Shown here piece after piece: positions 44,567 to 53,955 of a DNA stretch of 64,000 nucleotides. Under the pieces are notes generated by a model. The model made no database searches, was not told where the DNA came from, and was given only the letters and a program-made list of their open reading frames with translations. Positions within the stretch are counted from its first letter, which is position 1, and each line of letters begins with the position of its first letter. Position numbers and translations under genes: made by a program. Origin of the DNA: Parvularcula dongshanensis (GTDB taxonomy: Bacteria > Pseudomonadota > Alphaproteobacteria > Caulobacterales > Parvularculaceae); contig NZ_JACHOB010000003.1 in NCBI RefSeq assembly GCF_014199615.1, positions 124,001-188,000 of the forward strand, in the 5' to 3' direction.

Positions 44567-45997
44567 TCAGGTGAACAGGTCAGACTGGGGCGGCAGGGGC
44601 GCATCGAGCGCGAAGACGAGGCCGCCCTCCGCAAACTCGAAGGCCGCCGTACCCTTGAGTTCGGCCGCGAGCGCGCGACTGATCATGCGCGTGCCGAAGC
44701 CGTTCCTGGTCGGCGCCGTCACGGCGGGACCATCGAGTTCGCGCCACTGCAAGTGCAAGTGCGGCTCGTCGCCCGGCAGCACGCTCCATTCGACCTCGAT
44801 GCGCCCTTGTTCGTTCGAAAGCGCCCCGTACTTCGCCGCGTTCGTTGCGAGCTCGTGCATCGTCAAGGCGAAGCTGACCGCCGCCTTGGGCGGCAGGAGG
44901 ACGAACGGGCCGTCGATGTGGACCCGGTCCATTGGCGTACCGCACCGTGTAAGCGTACGCTGAACGAGGTCGGAGAGCGCCGCGAACTGCCATGCTTCCT
45001 CGGTCAGGAGGTCATGGGCCTGAGCCAAGGCGTGCAGGCGCGCTTGGAAGGTCGCCTGCGCATACGCCGCCGGTTCTCCCGCGCGGAAGCTCTGCGCCGC
45101 GATCGTTTGGACCACGGCGAGCGTGTTCTTCACGCGGTGGTTCATCTCGCCAATCAGGAGCGTGCGATGCTCTTCCGCGCGACGCTGCGCTTCGACGTCG
45201 AGGAATGCGGTCACGGCGGCGACGATGTCGCCCGTCACGTTGCGCACCGGCGTGGAGCTGATGATCCAACGGCGACGCTCCCCGTCGCGCAGGAAGATCA
45301 TCTCCTCGTTCCGGATGACCTCGCCGAACGTCATCGCGCGAACGGTCGGATAGTCTTCGGGTATGTAGGGGCGGCCGTCGGCGTGGATGGCGCTCAGCTT
45401 CTTGTAACGCCCGGTGTCGCCGTCGAAGCCGTCCATCCCCGTTAGGCGGCGCGCTTCGGCGTTGAGGATGGGCGGCAGGCCCTGCGGGTCGCGCGCGATG
45501 GATATCGCGATCGGCGCGGCCTCGATCGTCGCGGCGAGCGCTTCCAGGTCACCGTCCTTGTTCCAGCGGTCTTCACGAGTGAGTTCCGCCTTGAGCGCGT
45601 TCTGGGCTGCGACCTCGCGGGAACGGTCCGTGATCGAATGAGTGAATGCGACCGGCGCGCCGCCATCGGTCTGCGGCGCGAAGGTCCAGCGGATGTGGCG
45701 CCGAACGCCGTTCCTATCGATTTGAGGCGGCAGGTCCATGATCTGCGGCGCGCTGGTATCGCGCATCGTTTGGATCGCCGTGCGCAGCCCTTCGATCATT
45801 CCCGGGTCGGGGGCGGTGGCGAACAGGCCGCCTTGGTAGAGGCGCGGGAAATGCGCCCGGTAGCCGGGGTCGGCAAATATGAGCGTATGTGGGGGTGCCC
45901 AATCGTAGCAAGCGGTCATGACGAGGTCGCCCGGACCCGGCGCGATCTGCGCGAAAGGCGCGGATTTCACCGCCTCCGAAATCCTCGCCAACGGCAT
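44567..45997 (-). CDS. PAS-containing HWE sensor histidine kinase
   Basis: Cytoplasmic histidine kinase of 476 residues typical of alphaproteobacteria. Two PAS-like regions (about 30-130 and 145-275; ILNAEARRLTGMDGF, RWIISSTPVRNVTGDI) are followed by the HWE-type phosphoacceptor EMNHRVKNTLAVVQTIAAQSF with H287, and a HATPase with MHELATNAAKYGALS and NGFGTRMISRAL. The ATG at 45997 is selected because GGAG precedes it and it is nearer the conserved region than the upstream ATG at 46048. No response regulator is adjacent. Confidence 0.9.
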   Translation of the reverse strand: MPLARISEAVKSAPFAQIAPGPGDLVMTACYDWAPPHTLIFADPGYRAHFPRLYQGGLFATAPDPGMIEGLRTAIQTMRDTSAPQIMDLPPQIDRNGVRRHIRWTFAPQTDGGAPVAFTHSITDRSREVAAQNALKAELTREDRWNKDGDLEALAATIEAAPIAISIARDPQGLPPILNAEARRLTGMDGFDGDTGRYKKLSAIHADGRPYIPEDYPTVRAMTFGEVIRNEEMIFLRDGERRRWIISSTPVRNVTGDIVAAVTAFLDVEAQRRAEEHRTLLIGEMNHRVKNTLAVVQTIAAQSFRAGEPAAYAQATFQARLHALAQAHDLLTEEAWQFAALSDLVQRTLTRCGTPMDRVHIDGPFVLLPPKAAVSFALTMHELATNAAKYGALSNEQGRIEVEWSVLPGDEPHLHLQWRELDGPAVTAPTRNGFGTRMISRALAAELKGTAAFEFAEGGLVFALDAPLPPQSDLFT

Positions 45998-46095
45998 GGA
46001 AACTCCAACCTCTGCCCGGCGGACAAGAGAACACGAGGAGTTGATCAAGCCGTTAAGGGCTAGCGAATTGAGGCGTTCGCCGCTTCCGTTGACGC

Positions 46096-48579
46096 CTAGC
46101 GCGCGTCGCCGGGCTTGTTGGATCGGGAGGCGCTCTTCTGCCGGGTCGTCTTCTTCGTGGCCTTGCGACCAGCCCGAGCCTTCGCCGCCGCGTTCTTCGG
46201 CGGCTTGCCGGGCGGCTTGCCAGGTTTGCCGGCGGGGCGGCCCGCCTTCTTAGCCGTTTTGCGCGGACGCCGACGGATGACCGGCTCATCGTCCGGCGCT
46301 TCGACCTTGCCTTCCCGGGCGAGTTCCGCGGGCGGCTCGTCCCGGCGACGCGGGTTGTCGCTCCGCGTGCGGGCGACGGGGCGTCCTTTGCCGGGGGCGG
46401 CGGCCTTCTTGGGCGCTCGCTGCTTGCGGCCGGGGCGCTCTCCGGCCTCGGGCTCGCTAAGCATCTCGAAGCGCAGGCCGCCCTGCAGCGGCGTGACCTC
46501 GACGAGCCCGACGCGCACGCGCTGGCCGAGGCGGTAGCGTCCGCCGCTCTTCTGGCCGATCAGCGCGTTGCGCTTCTCGTCGTGCTCGAAGTACTCCCAG
46601 CCGAGCGTGCGGGCAGGGACGAAGCCGTCCGCCCCCGTCTCATCGAGGGTAACGAAAAGCCCGGCGCGGGTGACGCCGTTCACGCGGCCCGCGAACTCCG
46701 CGCCCAGTTTGTCCTGAAGGAAGGCGGCGAGGAACCGGTCCTGCGTTTCACGCTCTGCGGCGACGGCGCGGCGCTCGGTGTCGGAGATCGCTTCGGCCAC
46801 CTTCGGCAGGTCCTTCGCGTCGTCCGAGCGTTCGGCGCCCGGGCCGAGCTTCAGCGCGGCGACGATTCCCCTGTGGACGGTCAGATCGGCGTAGCGGCGG
46901 ATCGGCGAGGTGAAGTGCGCGTAGCGGGCGAGGTTGAGCCCGAAGTGCCCGACATTGACCGTGTCGTACTTCGCCTGCGCCTGCGAGCGCAGCACCGCCA
47001 TCGAGACCATGTCGGACTCGTCGCGCTCCTCCGCCTTCGACAGGATGCGGTTGAAGCTCTGGGGTTTGAGCACCTGCCCCTTGGGCAGGCTGTAGTCGAG
47101 CGTCTCGAGGTACTGGCGCAGGCCGTCCAGGCGTTCCGGAGCGGGGGCGTCGTGGATGCGGTAGATGCAGGTCCGGCGATGCTTCTCCAGCGTCTCGGCG
47201 GCGCAGACATTGGCGGCGACCATCATCGCCTCGATCAGCTTGTGCGCGTCGAAGCGCTCCTTGAGGACGACGTCGGCGACTTGGCCGTCGTCGCCGAGGA
47301 GAATCTTCCGCTCCGGCAGGTCGAGGTCGAGGGGCGAGCGCTTCTCCCGCGCGCGGCTCATCGCTTCGTAGGCCGCGAAGAGGGGGTCGATGACCGTCTT
47401 CTTGAGCGGCCTCGCGCGCTCGGAGGGCTGACCGTCCGCCGCCGCCTGCGCCTCTTCGTAGGAAAGGCTGGCGGCCGACCGCATCATCGCGCGGAAGAAG
47501 CGGTGCTTCGTCTTCTGCCCGTCCTCGCCGAAGTGCATCTCGCAGACGAGCGCCGTGCGGTCCTCGCCCTCGTGCAAGGAGCAAAGTCCGTTCGACAGCG
47601 CCTCGGGCAGCATGGGGACGACGCGGTCCACGAGGTAGACGGAGTTGCCGCGCCGCTTCGCCTCCTCGTCGAGCGCAGAGCCCGGGCGGACGAACCAGCT
47701 GACGTCGGCGATGGCGACGAGGACGCGCCAGCCGCCCTCCGTCTTCTCGGCGAAGACCGCGTCGTCGTGGTCCTTTGCGTCCGCCGGATCGATCGTGACG
47801 AGGGGCGTCTTCCTGATGTCCTCGTGGTGGGTGAGGTCGGGCAGGGTAGCGGCCTTCGCCTCGCCGATCGCCGCCTTCGGGAACTCGGTCGGGATGTCCT
47901 GGTTCGCGAGCGCGATCAGCGACCAGTTGGCGCTGTCGCCGAAGGCGCCGACGACCTCCGAGATGCGGGCGCGCCTCGGGCCGTAGCCGCGTTGGGGCAG
48001 GGGCTCGGCCCAGACGAGGGCGCCGTCCTTTGCGCTGTTCTCTTCGCCCTTCTCGATCTCGAGCGGCTTGCCGGCCTTCCGGCTGACGGGCTCGACCACG
48101 CCGCCGCCGGGCCTTGCGGCCTCGAAGACGCCCAGCACGCGTTCCGCGCGCTGCGCGAGCCGCTTGATGGGCTCCGCCTCGAAGCCGCCCTTGCGCTTGT
48201 GCATGCGGCCCAGGAAACGGTCGCCGACGCCGAGGGGCGGGGTGGTGCTGGCCGCGGCCCTGTCCGTGAGCCGGACCTGAGGCGCTTCGCCATCCTCCCA
48301 CTTCACGGGCCGCGCGATGAGGTCGCCCTCGCTGTCCGTACCGATCACGTCCATCACCGCGACCTTGGGCAGCACGCCCTTCTCACGCGCGCGCTTGCCT
48401 TCAAGGACGAGGAGGCCTTCGTCCTCCATCTCGCTGAGGAGGCGGCGCAGCGCCGCGCGCTCCGCTCCCTTCACCTTGAATGCCTTCGCGATGTCGCGCC
48501 GGGCAGGGGGCCCGTCGCCGCGATCGTTGATGCTTCTGACGTAGTCGAGCACGCGCTCGGGCGAGGGGAGGTCGGCCAT
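46096..48579 (-). CDS. rnr: Ribonuclease R
   Basis: Processive 3'-5' exoribonuclease that degrades structured RNA, 827 residues from the ATG at 48579. A winged-helix domain (MADLPSPERVLDYVRSINDRG), cold-shock domains, the RNB catalytic domain with the acidic site IDPADAKDHDDAVF and HFTSPIRRYADLTVHRG, then an S1 domain (GRVNGVTRAGLFVTLDETGADGFV). The last 90 or so residues are a low-complexity Lys/Arg/Pro/Ala tail, which may aid RNA or ribosome binding. The open frame extends further upstream but without similarity. Confidence 0.96.
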   Translation of the reverse strand: MADLPSPERVLDYVRSINDRGDGPPARRDIAKAFKVKGAERAALRRLLSEMEDEGLLVLEGKRAREKGVLPKVAVMDVIGTDSEGDLIARPVKWEDGEAPQVRLTDRAAASTTPPLGVGDRFLGRMHKRKGGFEAEPIKRLAQRAERVLGVFEAARPGGGVVEPVSRKAGKPLEIEKGEENSAKDGALVWAEPLPQRGYGPRRARISEVVGAFGDSANWSLIALANQDIPTEFPKAAIGEAKAATLPDLTHHEDIRKTPLVTIDPADAKDHDDAVFAEKTEGGWRVLVAIADVSWFVRPGSALDEEAKRRGNSVYLVDRVVPMLPEALSNGLCSLHEGEDRTALVCEMHFGEDGQKTKHRFFRAMMRSAASLSYEEAQAAADGQPSERARPLKKTVIDPLFAAYEAMSRAREKRSPLDLDLPERKILLGDDGQVADVVLKERFDAHKLIEAMMVAANVCAAETLEKHRRTCIYRIHDAPAPERLDGLRQYLETLDYSLPKGQVLKPQSFNRILSKAEERDESDMVSMAVLRSQAQAKYDTVNVGHFGLNLARYAHFTSPIRRYADLTVHRGIVAALKLGPGAERSDDAKDLPKVAEAISDTERRAVAAERETQDRFLAAFLQDKLGAEFAGRVNGVTRAGLFVTLDETGADGFVPARTLGWEYFEHDEKRNALIGQKSGGRYRLGQRVRVGLVEVTPLQGGLRFEMLSEPEAGERPGRKQRAPKKAAAPGKGRPVARTRSDNPRRRDEPPAELAREGKVEAPDDEPVIRRRPRKTAKKAGRPAGKPGKPPGKPPKNAAAKARAGRKATKKTTRQKSASRSNKPGDAR

Positions 48580-48714
48580 GGCCTCGCAGTGGCACGAATC
48601 GAGGCGCCTGTCACATGGCGGGACGCTTCTGTGCAGCGCCGTTAGCCGTTCGTTAACGCGATGAGCCGATTCTGGAAACCAAGCGTTCACCATCCCGTCC
48701 CCTCGGAGGGCCCC

Positions 48715-49866
48715 ATGCGCACATCGCTCCGCCTCCTCGCCTCCACACTCGCCATCCTCGCCGCGACGCCGGCGCTCGCGCAGGATCACGCCGCCTCCGC
48801 GCCCGTGCGGTTCGGCACGGACCCGGGCGCGGCGCATCCCCAATTCGCGACCCCGGTCGCCTACGCCGTGTCGGCGCCAGCGGCGCTCGAGTACGAGGCC
48901 CCGTCCTCCAAGGATGCGATCCGCGCCGTCGCCAGCGCCGAGCGCCAGGTGACGGTCGCCGCGGGCGACACGGTCTACGGCATCGCCCGCCGCTACGGCC
49001 TCAAGCCTGCGGACATCATCGAGCAGAACGGCCTCGCCGCGCCCTATACCCTCTCGCTCGGCCAGACTCTCCGCCTGCCGGTCGAAGCCGAGCCGCAGGG
49101 CTCGTCCGTCGAAGTCGAGGTCACGCCGGTCTCGGCCACGCCGACGCCGCCGCGCCGCTCGGACAACCTGGTCACCAGCCGCATCGAGCCGACCCACGAA
49201 CGCGAACGGCTCGACGCGCTCTACGCCGTCCGCCCGGGCGACACGCTGTTCGGCGTCGCCCGCAAGTTCGGCTTCTCCGTGCAGGAACTCGCGGCCGTGA
49301 ACCACATGGACGCGCCCTACACGCTGTCGCTCGGCCAGCGCCTGATCATCCCCGGCGCCGTTCCGGCCGAGCCGGCCGCCGCCGCGCCCGCCGAGACGCA
49401 ACCGGCGACGCCTGCCGATCCGATCAGCGACGCCGTCCTCGTCTCGAAGACGCCGGATGCCCGCTTCGCCTGGCCGCTGAAGGGTGCCGTGGTGGAAGGC
49501 TACGGCATGTCGCCCGAAGGCGCGCGCAATGACGGCATCAACATCGCCGCGCCGCTCGGCGCTCCGATCCGCGCCGCCGCCGATGGCGAGGTCGTCTACA
49601 AGGGTGCCGAGCTCGAAGGCTACGGCAACCTGCTCCTGATCAAGCACGAAGACGGCTGGGTCTCGGCCTACGCGCATACCGATACGATCCTGGTCAAGCG
49701 CGGCGATCGGGTCCGGCAGGGCCAGGTCGTCGCCAAGGTCGGTCAGTCGGGCTCCGTCAGCGCCCCTCAGCTGCACTTCGAGCTGCGTCACGACCTGAAG
49801 CCGCAAGACCCGCTCGCGGCGCTGAACGGCACGTTGCGCACGGCCTCGACGCAGGTCAGCTACTGA
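48715..49866 (+). CDS. LysM-M23 (NlpD/DipM-like) cell-wall protein, degenerate peptidase
   Basis: Exported protein of 383 residues: signal peptide (SLRLLASTLAILAATPALA), two LysM domains (VAAGDTVYGIARRYGL; VRPGDTLFGVARKFGF) and a C-terminal LytM/M23 domain. The zinc-ligand positions of active LytM enzymes are altered: the HxxxD region is NDGINIAAPLG and the final HxH is QLHFEL. This places it with EnvC/NlpD/DipM-type activators of amidases, not active endopeptidases. A role in division-site wall splitting fits the presence of popZ and gapR. It is divergent from rnr. Confidence 0.9.
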   Translation: MRTSLRLLASTLAILAATPALAQDHAASAPVRFGTDPGAAHPQFATPVAYAVSAPAALEYEAPSSKDAIRAVASAERQVTVAAGDTVYGIARRYGLKPADIIEQNGLAAPYTLSLGQTLRLPVEAEPQGSSVEVEVTPVSATPTPPRRSDNLVTSRIEPTHERERLDALYAVRPGDTLFGVARKFGFSVQELAAVNHMDAPYTLSLGQRLIIPGAVPAEPAAAAPAETQPATPADPISDAVLVSKTPDARFAWPLKGAVVEGYGMSPEGARNDGINIAAPLGAPIRAAADGEVVYKGAELEGYGNLLLIKHEDGWVSAYAHTDTILVKRGDRVRQGQVVAKVGQSGSVSAPQLHFELRHDLKPQDPLAALNGTLRTASTQVSY

Positions 49867-49879
49867 GCGCCGCGTCGTC

Positions 49880-50788
49880 TCAACGGGCGGAGAGGTCGAT
49901 GACCTCACCGTCCGGCGTCTCGATGGCCGGGTCTTCGGCCTCTAGCTTCGCCTTGAAGATGCCCCGCTTCGCGGTCACGCGCACCGGCATGTAAGCGAAG
50001 GTTGGTGTGCGGATCGCATCCGGTACCGGCGCGAGGTAGACAGTGACCTCTCCTTCGACCTCCGCTCGGTCCTTGGGGCGGTAGCCTGCAACCTTCTGCA
50101 TGGTCATTCGGCACTTCGATAGCGGGCCGCCATACTCGTTCGCGTCGCCCTTCAGCGTGTCCTCACCGGCCGGCCTGAAGAACAGGTCGAAGCGGCGCCG
50201 CCCGTCATAGACGCGGACGGTCCGTTCGCAGGGCGATACGTCCTCCGGCGTTTCGGGAAAGCCGAGGGCGACGAGGGCGCCCATCGGATCGACGGCACCG
50301 AGGGCCAACTCCTCGGTCACGGACTGATGGAAGGTGTAGGTCGGATCGGCCCAAAGCCGCAGGCGGGTCGCCCCCGGCGCGCGGTAGAGCTCGACCCGCT
50401 GCTGGTCGTCCGGATCGTCGTAGTCGTGGTTGTAGTAGTAGCTCGCCATGATCGCGGTCCCGCGCGGCGCGAACAGGCCTGCCGCGTGCGCTTCGGCCTC
50501 GCCGTCGTCGAAGAAGCGCGCGATCCCGCGCTGCTCCATTCGGTAGGCGACTTCGTAGCCTTCGTCCGAGATCGCGACCGTCAGAAAGATTCGTCCGACG
50601 TTGAGGCCGAGGATCTCGCCGTCGAACTCGGTCCGGAAGCGGTAGGCGCCCGGTCCGGCCGACAGCGGCGAGTCGTTCAGCGGCGCCGCCATCACGTCGA
50701 CGGCGAACTGCTCCTCGAAGCCGGCCATGCCGGGCTGCGGCGCGTCCTGCGCCGCAAGGAAACCGATCGCGGATAGGAGGAGGATCAT
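49880..50788 (-). CDS. DUF3108 family exported protein
   Basis: Predicted periplasmic or outer-membrane-associated protein of 302 residues, with a short signal peptide (ILLLSAIGFLAAQ). It has the DUF3108 pattern: YRFRTEFDGEILGLNVGRIFLTVAISDEGYEVAYRMEQRG, then VRVYDGRRRFDLFF, and the C-terminal MPVRVTAKRGIFKAKL. Proteins of this type resemble lipid- or lipoprotein-carrier folds, but no function is established. It is convergent with the LysM-M23 gene and lies downstream of the RpfF-like gene on the same strand. Confidence 0.8.
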   Translation of the reverse strand: MILLLSAIGFLAAQDAPQPGMAGFEEQFAVDVMAAPLNDSPLSAGPGAYRFRTEFDGEILGLNVGRIFLTVAISDEGYEVAYRMEQRGIARFFDDGEAEAHAAGLFAPRGTAIMASYYYNHDYDDPDDQQRVELYRAPGATRLRLWADPTYTFHQSVTEELALGAVDPMGALVALGFPETPEDVSPCERTVRVYDGRRRFDLFFRPAGEDTLKGDANEYGGPLSKCRMTMQKVAGYRPKDRAEVEGEVTVYLAPVPDAIRTPTFAYMPVRVTAKRGIFKAKLEAEDPAIETPDGEVIDLSAR

Positions 50789-50876
50789 CTTCTGCCCCGG
50801 TTGTTCGGGGCGAAGCTAGGGGAGGCGTCGCCTCCCCGCACCTTACGAGCCGGTCGTCGTTCCGCCGGCAGCCCCT

Positions 50877-51860
50877 CTACGCAGGCGTCCGGAAGGGGTT
50901 CGCCTTCTGAGCCGGAGCCGTGCCGTGCAGGCTCGATACGGTCGCCTCTTCGTTCGCGGCGTAGCGCTGCGCGTTCCGGTTCTGCCGCGTGAGGAGATGA
51001 CGCATCAGCATAAGGTGGTGCGGCTCCATCGTCATGGCAGCGTCGACCCAGTCGTCGATGACGCCGCGCATCTCATCGAGCGTGATGGGCGTGACGCGGC
51101 GACGCGCCCTGACCGTGGTGAGGTAGGTGTTGAAGCGGGGCGTGATCCGCTCTTTCAGGGCCTTGAGGCCCTTCTCGATCTCGCCGTCCTCACACAGCTC
51201 GTCCACGATGCCGAGCTCGTAGCCCTCCTCGGCGGTGAAGTACGCGCCCGCCGTGATCAGCCGCTCGGTCTCGCGCGGGCCGATCTTCCGTACCAGCATG
51301 GAGTAGGCGCCTGCGCCCGGGAACATGCCGATGTTTGCCTCGGGCAGGCCGAGCTTGGCCGAACGCTCCGCGACGATGAAGTCCGCTGCGAGCGCGCCTT
51401 CCAGGCCGCCGCCGAGGCAGGTGCCGTCCACCGCCGCGATCGAGATCATCCGTTCGCCGACGCCGGAGATCACCTTGTGGATCGCCTGGATGCAAACCTC
51501 GCCGTAGCGGCGCAGCTTCTCGGCGTCTTTCCGTTCGATCGTGTCGAGGAGCAGCGAGAAGTCGCCGCCGTAGGACCAGATCTTTCCGTGGCCGGACCGC
51601 ATCACGTAGTAGCGGAACCAGTCGTCGCCCGCCCAGGAGCACTGTTGCAGGCCCGCGTAGAGCGCATCGCAGGACCGCATGACGTCGGGCGTCATGCTCG
51701 GCCGCTCCTTGTGGTTCCACCAGGAACTGATCGAGCGATCCTCGATGTCGAAGGTGACGTCGAGCCCTGCGCCATCCCAACTTTGGAGGAAGGAGAGCGT
51801 CGCACCCATCGGCCCGGGTTCAATCGCGGGCACCATGGGCGCCTCGGCTTCGTATGCCAT
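50877..51860 (-). CDS. RpfF-like enoyl-CoA hydratase, candidate DSF synthase
   Basis: Crotonase-family protein of 327 residues that matches the diffusible-signal-factor synthase RpfF better than a simple enoyl-CoA hydratase. The N-terminal part (WNHKERPSMTPDVMRSCDAL, SYGGDFSLLLDTIERKDA) aligns with RpfF, and the two catalytic glutamates are kept: E154 in LGGGLEGAL and E174 in GLPEANIGMFPGAGAYS, 20 residues apart as E141 and E161 are in Xanthomonas RpfF. RpfF makes cis-2-unsaturated fatty acid signals from acyl-ACP. No rpfC or rpfG is adjacent, but three sensor kinases are in the window. A homologue with a different acyl substrate is the alternative. Confidence 0.82.
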   Translation of the reverse strand: MAYEAEAPMVPAIEPGPMGATLSFLQSWDGAGLDVTFDIEDRSISSWWNHKERPSMTPDVMRSCDALYAGLQQCSWAGDDWFRYYVMRSGHGKIWSYGGDFSLLLDTIERKDAEKLRRYGEVCIQAIHKVISGVGERMISIAAVDGTCLGGGLEGALAADFIVAERSAKLGLPEANIGMFPGAGAYSMLVRKIGPRETERLITAGAYFTAEEGYELGIVDELCEDGEIEKGLKALKERITPRFNTYLTTVRARRRVTPITLDEMRGVIDDWVDAAMTMEPHHLMLMRHLLTRQNRNAQRYAANEEATVSSLHGTAPAQKANPFRTPA

Positions 51861-52351
51861 GTCGTTCCCCTTTCGCTGCCCCCGCTAAGAAGGTTACGGG
51901 AAAGTGAACGAGATGCAAGAATGTTGATGGAACAATTTGCGAATTTTTCGTGGCGTTTAGCGGGCCGAGTTCGGGAAGAGGGCGCGCTGAGATGGGCAGC
52001 GGGCAGAGGCTAGGAGAGGCCCCAGCGACAGGGGTACTGGCGCCAATGCGCCTCGCCAGGTTCGATCAACGCTTAAGCGCCGTAGCGGCCGGGGAAAGGG
52101 CTCTGTGCTGGGCGCACGTCGCCCCGCCTCTGCCTCCTTCGGCAGACGAGGGGCCCAAGGCGGCTTCTATCGACCGAGCGGTCGAGCGCGTGCCGGATCG
52201 ACGGAATCGTACCGCGCGCCGCACCGATGCACCCCAAGCGAATCGAGGAGGCGCCTAGGCGAACAGGCTGGACGAGCACGAAGAGCACGACTGCGCTCCG
52301 GGGGGGGTCAGACCGCCCCCGCGGAGATGCTACGCGTCGTGAGTGAAGGAA
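51861..52351. other. Intergenic region upstream of the RpfF-like gene
   Basis: About 490 bases with no convincing gene. The first 60 bases next to the RpfF-like gene are A+T-rich and hold its likely promoter; in the remainder I see nothing beyond ordinary G+C-rich sequence. Confidence 0.5.
51891..51918 (-). promoter_or_regulatory. Possible sigma-70 promoter of the RpfF-like gene
   Basis: On the minus strand TTGCAT (51918-51913) is followed after 16 bases by TAACCT (51896-51891), about 30 bases before the start codon and in an A+T-rich context. Confidence 0.4.
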
Positions 52352-52428
52352 TGGCGCACCGGGGAAGATTCGAACTCCCGACCCCCAGATTCGTAGTCTG
52401 GTGCTCTATCCAGCTGAGCTACCGGTGC
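52352..52428 (-). tRNA. tRNA-Arg (anticodon ACG)
   Basis: 77 bases on the minus strand with encoded CCA. Acceptor GCACCGG pairs with CCGGTGC, and the anticodon stem CCAGA/TCTGG encloses CTACGAA, giving ACG (read as ICG after deamination). Confidence 0.96.
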
Positions 52429-52497
52429 GTGAGGCGCGCTTATGGCGGCGCCTGGCGGCGGACGCAAGGCCTGTGTTCGCCGAAATTTCGCTGCGTT

Positions 52498-53805
52498 TCA
52501 GGCGCCCTGTGCCTTGGCGTTCGGACGCCTGCGGCGGCGTTGTCCGGGCTTCCCTTGGTTGGCCTTCGCGCCAGCCGGCTTGGGCGCAGCGCCGCGCGGG
52601 GCGGTGGCTTTTCGTCGGTTCTGGCCCTTGCGGTGCTGAGGCTTCTCCTTGGGCTGCGGTGGCCCGAGTTCCTCGACCGAGACGGAACCTTCGGCGACGG
52701 GGATCGACTGTCGGGTCAGCTTCTCGATCGCGCGAAGCAGCGGCACCTCGTCGGCGGAGCAGAAGGCGACCGCGACGCCCTCGCGGCCCGCCCGGGCCGT
52801 ACGGCCGATGCGGTGGACGTAGGCCTCGGGCACTTCGGGCAGGTCGTGCTGGACGACGTGGCTGATGCCGGAGACGTCGATGCCGCGCGCCGCGATGTCG
52901 GTCGCGACGAGGACGGGCAGGGTACCGTCACCGAAGGCGTTCAGCGCCCGCTGCCGGGCGTTCTGCGCCTTGTTGCCGTGGATGGCCCCCGCCTCGATGC
53001 CCCTCGCGGCGAGCGCTTTGACGATCTTGTCGGCGCCGTGCTTCGTCCGGCTGAAGACGAGCGCGCGGGTGACGTCGTCCTCTCGGAGGATTTGGGTCAG
53101 CGCGTCGATCTTGCCGGACTTCGGCACCAGGAGCACGGACTGCTCGACACGGTCAGCGGTCTTGGCGACCGGCGTGACGGAGACGCGGACGGGGTCCGTC
53201 AGCATCTCGGCGGCGAGCCGTTCGATCTCCTTCGGCATGGTGGCGGAGAAGAGGAAGGTCCGCACGCGGCTCGGCATCGCGCGGCGGATGCGCTGCACCG
53301 CCTTGACGAAGCCCATGTCGAGCATCTGATCGCACTCGTCGAGCACCAGCGCTTCGGTCGCGGACAGGTCGACGAGGCCTTGCTCCATCATGTCGGCGAG
53401 GCGGCCGGGGGTCGCGACGAGCACGTCGACACCGCCGGCGACCGCGCGCTTCTGCCGGTTCTGCGGCACGCCGCCGATGACCAGCGCGGTACGAACCCGC
53501 ATCGCCTTGCCGTAGGCGAGCGTGCGCTCCTCGATCTGTACGGCGAGTTCGCGCGTCGGAGCGAGGACGAGGGCGCGGGGCTGCTTGGCCTGCCAACGGG
53601 TCTTGGTCGTCGCCAGGTAGTGCAGGATCGGCAAGGTGAAGGCGGCCGTCTTGCCGGTCCCTGTCTGCGCGATGCCGAGGACGTCGCGGCCTTCGAGCGC
53701 CGGCGGGATGGCCTGGGCCTGGATCGGCGTCGGCGCGGTGTGTCCCTCCGCCGCGAGCGCGCGCAGGAGAGGCTCGGCGAGGCCGAGGTCTTTGAATTGA
53801 GTCAT
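52498..53805 (-). CDS. rhlE: DEAD-box RNA helicase, RhlE-like
   Basis: ATP-dependent RNA helicase of 435 residues, probably for ribosome assembly or RNA decay. All core motifs are visible: Q motif (FKDLGLAEPLLRALAAEGHTAPTPIQ), Walker A AQTGTGKT, PTRELAVQI, ATPGR, motif III SAT, IATD-like VATDIAARGIDV and HRIGRTARAG. Motif II is DECD instead of DEAD (VLDECDQMLDMGF), which keeps the metal and catalytic acids. The basic, low-complexity C-terminal tail is typical of RhlE. It is monocistronic. Confidence 0.93.
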   Translation of the reverse strand: MTQFKDLGLAEPLLRALAAEGHTAPTPIQAQAIPPALEGRDVLGIAQTGTGKTAAFTLPILHYLATTKTRWQAKQPRALVLAPTRELAVQIEERTLAYGKAMRVRTALVIGGVPQNRQKRAVAGGVDVLVATPGRLADMMEQGLVDLSATEALVLDECDQMLDMGFVKAVQRIRRAMPSRVRTFLFSATMPKEIERLAAEMLTDPVRVSVTPVAKTADRVEQSVLLVPKSGKIDALTQILREDDVTRALVFSRTKHGADKIVKALAARGIEAGAIHGNKAQNARQRALNAFGDGTLPVLVATDIAARGIDVSGISHVVQHDLPEVPEAYVHRIGRTARAGREGVAVAFCSADEVPLLRAIEKLTRQSIPVAEGSVSVEELGPPQPKEKPQHRKGQNRRKATAPRGAAPKPAGAKANQGKPGQRRRRRPNAKAQGA

Positions 53806-53955
53806 GGATGCTTTCGGGTGCCCGGACGATCCGGGGCGAGGCGGCCCGCGTGCGGGAGCGGCCTCGGGAAGGGTGGGCAGGCGTCAGGCGCTAAGACCCG
53901 ACAGCACGCTGCTGCGCTGCCGCATGTGCGCGTCCCCGCGGCGTTATGCAAGCGC

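Noticed and set aside
46582-48645. 687-codon plus-strand frame across rnr
   Set aside because: Antisense shadow of RNase R.
51950-52258. Small protein gene in the gap upstream of the RpfF-like gene
   Set aside because: No ribosome site, biased low-complexity translation and no family resemblance.
53900-53925. Another TGC-N3-GCA regulatory site upstream of rhlE
   Set aside because: The sequence CTGCTGCGCTGCC lacks the closing GCA at the right spacing, so it does not fit the palindrome.
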